Made by a program: the position numbers and the translations under genes
NCBI RefSeq assembly: GCF_910592395.1
Contig: NC_088313.1
Span: 7,940,501-8,000,500, forward strand
Direction of reading: 5' to 3'
From: Lineus longissimus
Taxonomy: Eukaryota > Nemertea > Pilidiophora > Heteronemertea > Lineidae
Length of the DNA: 60,000 bases
Notes under the pieces: model-generated
The model's database searches: none
The model's input: the letters and a program-made list of their open reading frames with translations, nothing else
What the model was told of the DNA's origin: nothing
Shown: positions 44,901 to 50,121 of the stretch, piece after piece
Layout: every line of letters begins with the position of its first letter
How positions within the stretch are numbered: position 1 is the first letter of the stretch

Positions 44901-47700
44901 CAAATCGGAACCATGAAAACCATCAACATACCTGCAAGAATATATAAGTTTGTAAAGTATACTGTATTTACAACATCAAGAATCATAATGGAATATCACT
45001 GGGCCACATCAAACATTCACTTAAATAGTCTATAGGATTATATGATAATAGTATAGTATTAAAAAGTATTTATAGTTGAAGTAAGGAAGACCAGTTTGTG
45101 CTGCCATCTGAATCTAGACAGCACAATCATAATCCTAAAAGGGTATTTATCCATTCTCCTACATACATGACATAATATACAGGTTTTTGATTTGACCTTC
45201 TTTTGAAGGTCACACAGGTCAAACTGTAAAATTTCAGCAAAGGTGGCACATTTCGTCATTAATTGTGCTAGACTCTTCAAATTCGATATGTAGACACCTA
45301 TTTGGCATCTGTACATATTAACAAAAATTCAGGTCAATTTGACGTACTTTTCAGGTGTCGGTCATAAAACCCAATGACATCCATATATCAAGTAACTGTC
45401 ACAGTGTGATCTTTAAATGTGCATCACTGATTGATGCTTAACATAGTGCTTATAACATTTTGACCTTGACCTAGTCTCCAAGGTCAGAAAAGTAAAACTC
45501 TAAAATTTCAGTGAAAGTGGTACGTTTTACTACTTTTTGTCACAGATTCTTAAAATTTTATATGTAGACACCCATTGGGCACCTGTACAAGTTGACTTAT
45601 TTTAGGTCAATTGTGACCTAATTTTTAAAAGTAAATTTAACTTCCATGTCTCATTTCATCTACCACTAAAGTCATTCCCAGGTGAGCACAATGTCCCCAG
45701 GACATTTCATTTAAATTTGCAAATCCCCAAGATAAAAAGCCAAGAATATTTTGCAGTTTATGATGGTAATCTGCCCAAAGTCAAAGCCATGATAAAGTGG
45801 TTAGGGCACTAGGCTTCTTGTCAGGAGCTTGTCATCCTGGCACCAGTAGTTTACAATATACTCTGCCTCTCGATATTTCAAACTCCTGGTGAAATCCATA
45901 CCATTTAGACGGAATGTGGCAGTCGAGAAAAAAGGCGCCCATTCAGAGCGCCACAATCAAACGTTTCATCATCGTTGTCCAAGCGCGCCTTAATTGTTTG
46001 AGATAGCATAATTGCATCGTGTCGTCTCAGTCCTGGGATCTGCAATTGCCTTTATACCAATTATGCTTCCCCGCTCTGCCAGTGAAATAAATGTCACAAT
46101 AAACACTCTAAAGCAGTATGTTTTAAAGCGTAAAAGTGGTATAGAATATTAAAAAACAAGGCGTGATGTAGAATTTATTGAACTTGTATAGTATTATACA
46201 ACCCATGTACTGATATGTCGATTAGTCGGAGCAGCTGCTCTTTGCAGTGGATTTATTGCTTTTTCGCAGGGATTTGTATACGAGGTATGAGTGTCAAAAA
46301 TCTGAATCTCAGGCTGGGAAGTTGTTGCCTCAACTCTTGAGAAGGTCACCTCTGTTTCTCTCTAAAAGCAAGGCGTTAAATTCTACACTACTTTGTTGTA
46401 TGTGACTTAAATTGAAAGCACCTCGATTGCAATAAACAACAGTTCATGTGTTTGTGCACTTTGCCCCCACTGATTTTTGCATTGCACTTTCATTCTTTTC
46501 AGAATTACCAATACAACAACTGGCTGGTCCATTTAGCAGCCAAGTTGCTTGTCAATGATCCCGGTGCAACATCTCTGTTAGAGAACAATCCTTTTGAAGG
46601 CAAGAAACCTCCTAAGTAAGTGGTGATTTAAAGAAAATTTCATTGGTTGACAATACACTGTCCCTATCATGATGTGGTTTGTTTAGAGTCTGTACATGTA
46701 CATCATCAAACCTTGTATGAACAGTGCAGACTGAACAGAGTTTGGATTCTTCTTTATACACTGCTCACGGTAGATGGAGGAAGGTCATTGGAATAACAAC
46801 AATTTTCTTATTAGTAATTTGTCTGTATTCTGTGCTTTTGATTTTGGTTAATCCAATAAAAACTGATCTTTGAAAATACTAGAATTGGGTATTAGTACTG
46901 TTGCAAAATTTGTGCTATTTGCTGTTATGATGTTTGCGTGTGGCTAACTCACCAGTTACGTTGTTGTTCCACATCATTATCTGTCTGTGTATGTAGTGTC
47001 TGATTGGCTATGGTTGGTGGTATGGAGTGGGCCTCACAATGGGACAGCACGGCTTTAAGTAAAGCGCCAAGGTTAATGAAGGAGATCAACACTCAATATA
47101 TTTCAGAAACCAAGCTAAGAACCACATTCAGTATTTTTCATAAACTGAGCAAAGAATACAAGGTATCACATGAAATATCTAAAAAAAACAAGCTAACAAC
47201 ATTTTCCAAGAAGCCACTGTGTCTAGTGGCGCAGAGTTTTGCCTGAAGTCAAGAAAGAAGTCCCTGGTTCATCCCCCCCCCCCCCCCCCCAATTGACATA
47301 AGACTCTAGGCCAGTCTCCATCTCTAACTTTCGTTGCTCCACGCAGGTGAAATGAGTCAGAAATACTCAGGTTAGTGGCGTGCTGATTGAGTGAGGAACT
47401 CATCTTTGTTCCACAGGAGGGTTTCAAGATATTCTGGGGTTCAATTGTGAATTCTGATGATAGCTTTTCCCACAGTTGACATTAAGTTCCTATAACCAAA
47501 TAACTTTGACTTTACTTTCCAGGTTTATTCGAGTGGAGCATTATCGTTATACCTACACCAAGCTAGGGAGCAATGATGCCAAAAGGGGGCGTTGGTGGAA
47601 AAGGAAGCATATTGGAAACTATTTACCACCGATTAGCATACCAGAAATAAAGGATTACCTGCGTCAGATGGGCTGGCCGATACCTAGGTTACCTAAGTAA
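11662..47700 (+). CDS. LMF1: Lipase maturation factor 1, nine 3' coding exons (5' end not found)
   Basis: LMF1 is a multi-pass ER membrane protein that helps secreted lipases (lipoprotein lipase, hepatic and endothelial lipase) fold and assemble. Nine exons join in frame: 11662-11971, 12244-12403, 13025-13090, 30280-30450, 36950-37133, 38619-38772, 42378-42564, 46503-46615 and 47523-47700. They give 1523 coding bases, which is 506 codons plus stop after a split first codon. The product shows family signatures in order: [83 protein letters not shown] and [17 protein letters not shown]. Hydrophobic segments alternate with loops as expected. Family members are usually about 570 residues, so roughly 100 N-terminal residues are missing. 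Conservation favours LMF1 over LMF2. No frameshift or stop is seen. No strong poly(A) signal was found directly after the stop. Confidence 0.95.
12244..12403 (+). CDS. LMF1: LMF1 exon b
   Basis: Bounded by ATATTTCAG and the donor GTAGGT. It completes the split Trp codon (TG|G) from exon a and encodes [15 protein letters not shown] through FRIMIGA, one of the most conserved blocks of the family. Confidence 0.95.
12404..13024. other. LMF1 intron b-c
   Basis: A 621-base intron with normal GT and AG ends. Apart from ordinary A/T-rich sequence I see no feature in it. Confidence 0.7.
13025..13090 (+). CDS. LMF1: LMF1 exon c (66 bp)
   Basis: A small in-phase exon between CCATTCAG and GTAACT. It encodes [20 protein letters not shown] and YE, the conserved Cys-containing loop. 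It is followed by a 17.2 kb intron filled with mobile elements. Confidence 0.95.
13172..14287 (+). repeat. Family-A repeat, copy A4, altered 5' end
   Basis: The usual 5' hairpin and CGT tract are absent. The repeat starts instead with about four units of GCCTCTT (about 13170-13198) and then joins the family-A core at the TTAGCAGGGC word. The rest of the copy differs from A1-A3 by containing a segment with TCCGAAACGAATGATCGG (13656-13673), shared with A5. It ends at GAGCACAATGGCC. Confidence 0.6.
14288..15279 (+). repeat. Family-A repeat, copy A5, abutting A4
   Basis: The 5' hairpin AGCTCACCTC...GAGGTGAGCT starts at 14288, followed by a CGT tract (about 14338-14370), core units and the 3' end GTGAGCACAATGGCC with CATTTCATT. 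It closely matches A4 from about 13210 onward, so A4 and A5 are recent relatives. The core also carries the segment around 14755-14960 shared only with A4. Confidence 0.65.
15811..15985 (+). repeat. Family-A-related 5' fragment
   Basis: After a run of T, AGCTCACCTGGGTGAGCTT forms a 5' hairpin. It is followed by a degraded GTC-rich tract and by CAACAATGGTGGCACGTTTG and CTCACTGTTGAGT. The same arrangement recurs at 43463-43690, which defines a sister subfamily. No 3' end is recognisable. Confidence 0.55.
15986..16479. other. Intronic DNA without recognised features
   Basis: No gene, tandem repeat or inverted end stands out in this stretch of the LMF1 c-d intron. Confidence 0.4.
16480..17475. 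repeat. Degenerate dispersed palindromic units
   Basis: A motif of the form GGTTGTGACCATGCATC...ACTGG..TTTGTCACAACC recurs at least four times with drift (about 16486, 16562, 17328 and 17428). Each unit can fold on itself through GGTTGTGAC and GTCACAACC. A related word (GGTTGTCAACTGGG and ATGCATCAACC) lies just beyond the Kolobok insertion at 25046, so the Kolobok element probably landed inside this repeat field. Confidence 0.5.
17169..17222. repeat. Perfect 27-bp tandem duplication
   Basis: The unit beginning CTCTCACACCATGATGTGTA occupies 17169-17195 and again 17196-17222 with no mismatch, so it is probably recent. Confidence 0.8.
17745..18757 (+). CDS. P2X7 C-terminal ballast-like Cys-domain protein (transposon-borne), copy 1
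   Basis: Two exons, 17745-18019 and 18319-18757, join through donor GTATGT and acceptor CACTTCAG to a 237-residue product. Residues 1-90 are Asp/Glu/Ser-rich and probably disordered. From Trp92 a Cys-rich module follows: CKCGPNC (93-99), CRCC (108-111), Cys134, [10 protein letters not shown] (138-147), then [10 protein letters not shown] (180-189) and LPAC (199-202). This pattern resembles the zinc-binding cytoplasmic ballast of the P2X7 receptor. No channel domain or membrane segment is present, so it is not a receptor. The start ATG follows an in-frame Gln-rich-free leader with no other candidate. A poly(A) signal AATAAA lies at 18813-18818. It converges with the transposase gene; a role as a DNA- or protein-binding accessory factor is inference. 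Confidence 0.82.
18813..18818 (+). promoter_or_regulatory. Poly(A) signal of ballast-like gene 1
   Basis: AATAAA lies 56 bases after the stop codon of the + strand gene. Two opposite-strand AATAAA copies (18770-18775, 18760-18765) serve the convergent gene, so the two 3' ends would overlap. Confidence 0.6.
19975..22430 (+). mobile_element. 5'-truncated non-LTR retrotransposon (LINE) nested in the Kolobok transposase
   Basis: The insertion runs from about 19975 to an A/T-rich tail of AATA/TAA repeats at about 22394-22428. The 5' part with ORF1 and the endonuclease is missing. Both junctions fall inside transposase exon sequence. I see no clear target-site duplication, and host coding sequence is missing at the site. 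This is consistent with an insertion accompanied by a deletion, or with insertion into an already deleted copy. It is on the strand opposite the transposase. Confidence 0.85.
19980..22178 (+). CDS. LINE reverse transcriptase, partial ORF2
   Basis: The 732-codon open frame is uninterrupted and continues to the 5' truncation point, so its listed start is not a true start. Reverse transcriptase blocks are in order: [16 protein letters not shown] (about 178-193), [24 protein letters not shown] (about 245-255), [13 protein letters not shown] (about 305-317), YADDSS with the catalytic Asp pair (about 335-340), and HLGVTLD. The C-terminus holds a short Cys cluster (CDCGANC). The frame copies an RNA template into DNA at a nicked target, as in the CR1/Jockey-related LINEs; I do not assign a clade. 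The absence of stops suggests a fairly young insertion. Confidence 0.9.
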   Translation: MSDLVTSAKKTFHENVCKSLDTSSSSSKNYWHIIKQLLGKKFASGIPCIVHNDNMYVSQQEKCQLFLEQFMVKFHHDHNEVLSPVFPARTMASISDLRTTELEVRKLLLDLDVSKQGGVDGVTNKMLKLVASSLAKPLSELFNVLLQHGSFPDCWKLGIIVPIYKNKGSKSCPSNYRPVTLLNSMSKLFEKVVYSSMYDHLQLNELLFKRQSGFLPGHSTDKQLLSIVNMILSNSENGMETRGVFLDIAGAFDAVPHFLLQKLKAYGIRGKLLELLRSYLSNRKVKVKIESSSSDLSPTGYINSGVPQGSILGPLLFLLYINDLSDVVKNCILYLYADDSSLFFPALPNSIDETHTLIQNDLHNLSVWSDVWKLDFKASKSKEVIFHSPRKTINNHPPLSLGTAVIPRGAFHKHLGVTLDECLTFSMHINNIVVKCNNMLNPLNALKFTVQSRHLERMYLSFILPHLEYGSIIFDFTNQGLLSQLDKIHYRGAIIVSGCIHGTNTQKVLKCLDWMTLSARRREKRLVLMYEVQHNLVPCYVNEIFDIYRNRAPPGRLRTQRDYVLPPRSSARFSKSTVPCVIRAWESVPVNIKNCFSRNSFKYNIRISLRGKHNLLTSTKLALTRKNELSLNRTRCDLVFRCHFYSHNFTNVLSPSCDCGANCPLLNDLRNDFLNDPGLLPHLTSVRFFNLRVDERLHFLLNGQFSLDLTSNRLVVEKTATFLSNIIAFSGN
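24533..24780 (-). CDS. THAP-domain exon of Kolobok 1
   Basis: First coding exon of the transposase gene. Its ATG is at 24780 and it ends at a GTAAGT donor. It encodes a C2CH THAP finger (Cys13, Cys18, Cys61, His64) preceded by a basic [12 protein letters not shown] leader. THAP fingers bind the ends of P- and Kolobok-type elements. The exon itself is intact. Confidence 0.88.
25041..25833. repeat. Region ending in a family-B 3' terminus
   Basis: The final 35 bases (about 25800-25833) contain GCCAGGCCCCTGGGCCTCTT, the shared 3' end of family B. Upstream, GTGACCTACCAGGTACTTTCCATG (first 20 bases from 25180) also recurs before the 3' end of B3 at 53625. The 5' limit is not visible; the part nearest the Kolobok belongs to the older flanking repeat field. 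Confidence 0.5.
25882..27595 (+). repeat. Family-B (CCAT)n repeat, copy B1 (pearl/HINE-like)
   Basis: The 5' end AGCTCAGCTGACTAAGTCAG can fold as a hairpin. It is followed by GTGGCGTCCGTC and about a dozen CCAT units (25938-25984). The body is about 1.5 kb of non-coding sequence. The 3' end is CAGCTGAGCGCCAGGCCCTT and GGGCCTCTTGTT. The layout (T-rich target, 5' hairpin, microsatellite, body, short 3' hairpin) parallels family A. Confidence 0.6.
27680..29937 (+). repeat. Family-B (CCAT)n repeat, copy B2
   Basis: Starts AGCTCAGCTGACAAAGTCAG, then about six CCAT units near 27737-27761, and ends GAGCGCCAGGCCCTTGGGCC and TCTTGTT. It shares with B1 an internal block containing CATGAGTAAAAAGTAGAC (about 26879 in B1 and 29541 in B2). 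The body has no supported gene. Confidence 0.6.
30280..30450 (+). CDS. LMF1: LMF1 exon d
   Basis: Acceptor TTTCTTTCAG, donor GTGAGT. It encodes [13 protein letters not shown] through [10 protein letters not shown], matching the conserved region after the Cys loop, with a hydrophobic segment near its end. It follows exon c in phase 0. Confidence 0.95.
30451..30644. other. LMF1 intron sequence before the long-TIR element
   Basis: Ordinary intronic DNA; no feature seen. Confidence 0.5.
31186..31191 (-). promoter_or_regulatory. Poly(A) signal of the nuclease-like gene
   Basis: AATAAA on the - strand, 78 bases after the stop and just inside the left inverted repeat. Confidence 0.5.
31269..33887 (-). 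CDS. FEN1/PIN-like nuclease-domain protein of a long-TIR element
   Basis: An uninterrupted frame of 872 codons. I do not know a named family for it, although similar uncharacterised proteins occur in marine invertebrate genomes. The N-terminal half is helical, with [17 protein letters not shown] and [17 protein letters not shown]. The C-terminal half has spaced acidic motifs like those of FEN1/PIN nucleases: VLDGG (about 497), VFDGYSGG (about 537), [11 protein letters not shown] (about 608), [15 protein letters not shown] (about 631) and [10 protein letters not shown] (about 692). The last 30 residues form a Cys-rich segment (CNC, C, CTC, C, CGSC) reminiscent of CXC DNA-binding modules. The frame remains open upstream of the listed start to a stop near 33950, so a 5' exon may be missing or may lie in the right arm. 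A poly(A) signal on the - strand is at 31186-31191. A role in mobilising the element is inference. Confidence 0.75.
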   Translation of the reverse strand: MEYVCNLAAKQNIPPIVTFDQPLFWKASEIVNEVPDNSPIRNVVLLLGSFHTFMNLLGAIGTLMDGCGLREILETVYGENAVVHMMSGKSVQRAFRGHLLVDQCLTHQIVAKIIKDEPGFENVLKELETLYALTETGEREMESLLKSDCIATIADQLKSKECELSNDSKTSKLWINYQKMLGVARELIEADRTGSWEMHLHAIADCLPIFAAAGHPNYLKSGYLYLQKMNSLEAENPTVHQKFMNGFHVIRRSNQYWAGLSSDLVIEQTLMRSLKSTGGLTRGSGFSEHQRTLWTMSRPVTSAYNYAMQEFSQMVYTTSEQHKEATPSRMNRDKADGEKLIEKLADFSPFTGDATLRNIITGINANEDVNVHDLFTVGKSVVKAMEGQSIFSYSHKRNTRVKTLATARAIKITGDRTIDPALLFQRFLVVSQSGEDLSLSEVMDYELRPHPPSLFEAKHCLRKPDKAQLMEAIRNHVTPKSEDAVLDTIPVTDHYVLDGGSLLHRTKWTEWSTYSSIAEAYAKLTGDLYGHATVVFDGYSGGPGIKDNTHQRRGANKTANKVDISDATKFVGKKEDFLSNVENKQAMIDLIANCLRQKGCDVIQAEGDADVDIVKAAVSMSRYKSTTLIGEDTDLLILLLYHATVEDSHELYFRSDKSGDKTKHVYNISVLKHILGDDICTDLLFLHAFTGCDTTSRIFGIGKKSVFEKILKGDTVLRSCSKVFCSPDRDKKTIEGTGSKAMISLFNGNQSESLAALRYSLICKKVSRAKAFVTPERLPPTASATRFHSLRVHYQVLVWMGMSEDMVPTDWGFKVQGDTLIPIMMDNDLAPEALLKMIHCNCSATCNTLRCTCKKHGLECTNACGSCQEGIT
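34443..35218. other. Intronic DNA
   Basis: No supported gene. The segment around 35030-35060 contains CCCATTAGATAACAG, an early relative of the tandem unit that starts at 35219. Confidence 0.4.
35219..35580. repeat. Two-copy tandem duplication, period 181 bp
   Basis: Both units begin AATATCCCATTAGATGACAA (35219 and 35400) and run with only a handful of substitutions to CTTATTCTCAAAACTTTCAA. They are non-coding. Confidence 0.85.
35581..36385. other. Intronic DNA
   Basis: No gene or repeat recognised. Confidence 0.4.
36390..36885. repeat. Foldback (MITE-like) element
   Basis: ATTCCCCAAATTGCCAAGCA with CTTATGAGGCCTTCC in the left arm (about 36408-36443) returns in inverse orientation at about 36847-36877, containing GGAAGGCCTGATAAGATGCT and TGGCAATCTGGGGAAT. 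The loop is about 400 bp. The target duplication is not resolved. It lies about 65 bp upstream of LMF1 exon e. Confidence 0.6.
36950..37133 (+). CDS. LMF1: LMF1 exon e
   Basis: Acceptor TGATTTACAG, donor GTGAGT. It encodes [20 protein letters not shown] and then [13 protein letters not shown], ending in a charged loop ([17 protein letters not shown]). Confidence 0.95.
37134..37773. other. LMF1 intron e-f, first part
   Basis: A/T-rich intronic DNA. The phrases CATAGCATAATTGCCT (37378) and AGGCAATTATGCTATG (37600) are inverse copies 220 bp apart, hinting at another small foldback element. No gene. Confidence 0.45.
37774..38413 (+). repeat. Family-A repeat, copy A6
   Basis: Starts GGCTCACCTTAGGGGAGTC with a CACCGCTGTGTCTGTC block, has two core units, and ends GTGAGCACAATGGCC with a CATT terminus. 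Its segment at 38338-38390 is the unoccupied counterpart of the piggyBac insertion site in A7. Confidence 0.65.
38619..38772 (+). CDS. LMF1: LMF1 exon f
   Basis: Acceptor CTTTTTCAG, donor GTAATT. Encodes [20 protein letters not shown], then [14 protein letters not shown] and LVNTYGAFG. The last codon (AG|T) is completed by exon g. Confidence 0.95.
39358..40404 (+). CDS. P2X7 C-terminal ballast-like Cys-domain protein (transposon-borne), copy 2
   Basis: Three exons, 39358-39554, 39854-40084 and 40248-40404, join to a 194-residue frame. The first intron begins GCAAGT, a GC-AG intron. It sits at the same place and phase (a split Trp codon, TG|G) as the GT intron of copy 1, and a GT alternative 4 bases on would give an immediate stop. 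The second intron, inside the Cys domain, has no equivalent in copy 1. The product is acidic up to residue 60, then WCDCGNC (66-72), MCC (82-84), a [16 protein letters not shown] block and [16 protein letters not shown] near the end. The family pattern matches copy 1, with moderate identity. A poly(A) signal lies at 40626-40631. Function is unknown; zinc binding is inferred. Confidence 0.8.
40355..40590 (-). CDS. Possible second exon of THAP gene 2 (coiled-coil)
   Basis: After the acceptor CCTTTTCAG (reading the - strand), an open frame gives [20 protein letters not shown] and then a basic tail, ending at 40355. The Leu/Arg spacing suggests a short coiled coil, as in many THAP proteins. It does not join THAP exon 41513-41160 in frame directly, so an exon between them, another splice site or a frameshift must be assumed. 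The end overlaps the last exon of the + strand gene by 50 bases. Confidence 0.45.
40725..40927. repeat. Foldback MITE inside Kolobok 2
   Basis: GTGGAACCTCTCTAAAGGGA at the left and CTCTCCTTAATAGAG at the right are related inverse ends. Closer to the centre, GAACAGTGTT and AACACTGTTC, and CTGATGCC and GCATCAG, also pair. The end words resemble the 5886-6063 mariner-type MITE. It lies between the two genes of the element. Confidence 0.55.
41160..41513 (-). CDS. THAP-domain exon of Kolobok 2
   Basis: The ATG at 41513 opens 118 codons ending at a GTGAGT donor. A THAP C2CH finger is formed by Cys4, Cys9, Cys59 and His62, with Trp40 and the CSDHF motif in place. A basic tail ([13 protein letters not shown]) follows. 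There is no transposase region downstream within the element. The product may therefore be a stand-alone end-binding factor, or a remnant of a deleted transposase gene. Confidence 0.82.
41806..42377. other. LMF1 intron f-g, last part
   Basis: No gene or repeat recognised. Confidence 0.5.
42378..42564 (+). CDS. LMF1: LMF1 exon g
   Basis: Acceptor CATTTTCAG, donor GTTAGT (weak). Encodes [16 protein letters not shown] and [20 protein letters not shown], then [15 protein letters not shown], the most strongly conserved C-terminal block of the family. Confidence 0.95.
42565..43016. other. LMF1 intron g-h, first part
   Basis: No supported feature. Confidence 0.45.
43021..43320. mobile_element. 300-bp piggyBac-type MITE candidate
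   Basis: TTAA flanks both sides (43017-43020 and 43321-43324). The left end CCCTTTCGCTG matches the inverse of the right end (CCATTTCCCTG) at 9 of 11 bases. The left end also equals the first 12 bases of the large piggyBac at 48629. The interior is non-coding. The size is exactly 300 bp. Confidence 0.55.
43463..43690 (+). repeat. Family-A-related 5' fragment
   Basis: AGCTCACCTGAGTGAGCTT hairpin, then a GTCGTC/GTCTGTCC tract and CAACAATGGCGGCATGTTTG, CTCACTGTTGAGTG. Same subfamily as 15811-15985. Confidence 0.55.
43714..44540. repeat. MITE-like element with 14-bp inverted ends
   Basis: AGAACTAAGTATCG (43714-43727) is exactly inverted as CGATACTTAGTTCT (44527-44540). The interior is rich in the words TCGTAC and CGAATCGTA in both orientations. 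A 138-codon frame inside (44145-44561) has no recognisable domain and crosses the element end, so I do not call it. No clear target duplication. Confidence 0.5.
44811..44993. repeat. Direct repeat, period 128 bp
   Basis: ATATATAAGTTTGTAAAGT followed by ACTGTATTTACAACA and AAGAATCATAATGG occurs at 44811 and 44939 with few differences. Confidence 0.75.
45181..45711 (+). repeat. Family-A-related 3' fragment
   Basis: Begins in a core unit (GTTTTTGATTTGACCTTC) and ends GTGAGCACAATGTCC with CATTTCATT. Two degenerate core units can be traced by their 'aaggtca' blocks. The 5' end is missing. Confidence 0.55.
45785..45850 (+). repeat. Possible tRNA-derived SINE head
   Basis: GTGGTTAGGGCACTAGGC resembles an A box with its flanks, as in tRNA-derived SINEs. 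A matching B box is weak (CTTGTCATCC). Too degenerate to call a tRNA. Confidence 0.3.
45851..46502. other. LMF1 intron g-h, last part
   Basis: No supported gene. Confidence 0.45.
46503..46615 (+). CDS. LMF1: LMF1 exon h
   Basis: Acceptor CTTTTCAG, donor GTAAGT. Encodes [20 protein letters not shown] through NPFEGKKPP, with the split Lys codon (AA|G) finished by exon i. Confidence 0.95.
46616..47522. other. LMF1 intron h-i with a SINE-like remnant and poly-C run
   Basis: At about 47220-47270, TAGTGGCGCAGAG and GGTTCATCCC are spaced like the A and B boxes of a tRNA-derived SINE. A run of about 19 C follows directly (47272-47290). No gene is supported in the rest of the intron. Confidence 0.4.
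47523..47700 (+). CDS. LMF1: LMF1 exon i, terminal
   Basis: Acceptor TTTCCAG at 47522; stop TAA at 47698-47700. Encodes [14 protein letters not shown], then the basic [16 protein letters not shown] and the final [12 protein letters not shown], which matches the ending typical of LMF1. Confidence 0.95.
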
Positions 47701-47983
47701 AAAAAGATCAAGACATTTAAGATTACTTAAAGGAGTAACATTACAGACAATATTTACAATTTTATGAGTGTCAAAAGGACTCATCCATTTTACAGTGTGT
47801 CCCAAAAACATATCTTTCGACCAAAAACGGTAAGTAGTTTACTATGTTATTCATGCACCGTGTGACAAATTATGCATAAATATTACAGGTTGTCCTTGAG
47901 AATATAACTGCCAAATTTCTGCACCTTCTTTTGGCATTTCACAAAAATTTCTGATAGAAATTAAAACGCTATCATACATTTTT
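47701..47983. other. LMF1 3' flank
   Basis: No canonical AATAAA is evident; ATAAAT occurs at about 47875. Confidence 0.35.
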
Positions 47984-49996
47984 GGCTCACCATAGGGGAG
48001 TCTGTACAACACCGCAGTGTCCGTCGTCGTCGTTGTCTGTATCCTGTTTCAAAAACAGTGGCACTTTTCTTAACTGCTAGAGCTATGAATTTAATACTTT
48101 GTGCACAGGACCCCCAGGTTAGATGACCTCTGACAATGAATTTCGGTCCGATCTGATTCTTGATTTGGCCACCAGGGGGTCAGAAGTGGAAATCTTAAAA
48201 GTGTGATATTTCTCTTACAAGTGACCTGTTTTTCTATAAATTTTTCTGGTAGGTTCCCCAAGCAATGATACATGTACAACACATATCACACTGGTTCATC
48301 AATTGACCTACTTTTCAAGATCACAGAGGTCTAATGGCGTAAATTGGCCGTTTGAGTGTAACTATGGCACGTTTCTTAACCGCTAAAGCTATGAACTTGA
48401 AATTTGGTACACATGACTCCCTAAGTCATGTTACCTCGGACAACGAACTTTGATTTGATACGATTCTCAACTTGGCCACCAGGACGCCAAAACTAAAAAA
48501 GGTAAAAAGTGCAATATCTCGCTTATTAATGACTTGTTTTCGATGATATTTTTATGGTAGGTACTCCAAGCATCGATACATCACATGTCATACGGACTTA
48601 TATACTATACATGTAGAATGTTTCTTAACCCTTTCGCTGCCGATTGATTTTTTCGTTCTGCAACTGGCTGTGCCGATTGAATTTTCAATATTTTCCAAAT
48701 TTCGACCATGGTTCTTGTGAACCTAATTTATGAGAAATCCATTGGAGACATAGTGAAATAATGTATATAAAAAATGTTCAGTATGACCTACTCTTCATTT
48801 TAAGAATATGAAAAAGTAGGTCATGACTAATTTGCATGATGCCATCTTGAATATATAATGAGGAAAAAAAAGTTTTGGTCAAATTCTATTGTATTGAATA
48901 AAACTGTTATGTAACAACCAAGAATACAACTTTTTTACATCAATTCTAGTCCCTTGCAATCTTCTAACACTATCCAAACATTTTGTATGCCTTGATATTC
49001 TTTCAAATATGTGATTTACTTGATATAAGTGTGTCGAAAATGATAATATTTCACATCACGAAATTGTGAAATGTAGTCAGTAGGCCTAAGCCTTTTCATA
49101 CATTGTCCATGAATGATTGCTGACAATTACTAAACTAGTGATTACACTTTTATCCCTTATGACTTATTCTAGCCAATTTCAGGGTTCCTGGTACACACTG
49201 AAGATTTTAGGAGCATAACATTGGTCTTCATGAAAATATTAGGAATTCATTCGAAGCCAAGTCTGGTCAACACATAATGAACATGGAAACATTGGAAATA
49301 TAGTTCAACTACTAATAATTCAGCAGAGAGTTCAACTACTAATAATTTAGCAGTATGTGGTACCTTTCAAAGCAGTCCTTAGGTGGTCTACACAAGGGCA
49401 TCTTGCACTGCTTGCAGTAGTATCTCGTTTGAACTCGAAAAACCCCTGTTAGAACGATCACTACAGACCTCACAATCAGGTCTGTAGTTCTTATTCTCGT
49501 ATTCCCCTTGCCAGTGTCGACCATGCAGTCTTTCATTGGGATGTCTAGCACTAACACGAGCCTGTTTCTTTTCTGACTTATCAGGGTTCCTCTGATTCTC
49601 AAGGAGACTATCAACTACTGACCGACGAAATTTCTTTGCATCAAGTTTCTTGTCTGGATTTGCTAGATTGTAGCATATCAAACCATTTATGAGTGCAACT
49701 TCTTTTGCAAAATGCCATACAACTTGGTACCATTTCGTAGATTTGTGTTGATAGCTGTAGTAGCCCCTCAGCTAATCTGCATGGTCGACTCCACCCATGT
49801 ATCGGTTGTATTCACATACAGCGTGCGGTTTATGAGATATACGTCCTTGACCCTGTTGTTCCCCACACTTTCTAACTTCTTTTGCAGTAACATTATTCCC
49901 ATGGAGGGTTGAAAGGAGCCGCACTGTTCCATTGTCTTGCCAGTACAAACACAACATGTCATCCTTGTTGAAAAATACCGGATCCTCCCCCTTTTT

Positions 49997-50047
49997 AGCT
50001 CACCTCTTAGCAGAGGTGAGCTTATCCCATACCGTGGCGTCCGTCGT

Positions 50048-50121
<74 letters not shown>

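Noticed and set aside
47217-47290. A functional tRNA gene
   Set aside because: A and B box-like words exist, but a cloverleaf with proper stems could not be drawn; a SINE remnant is more likely.
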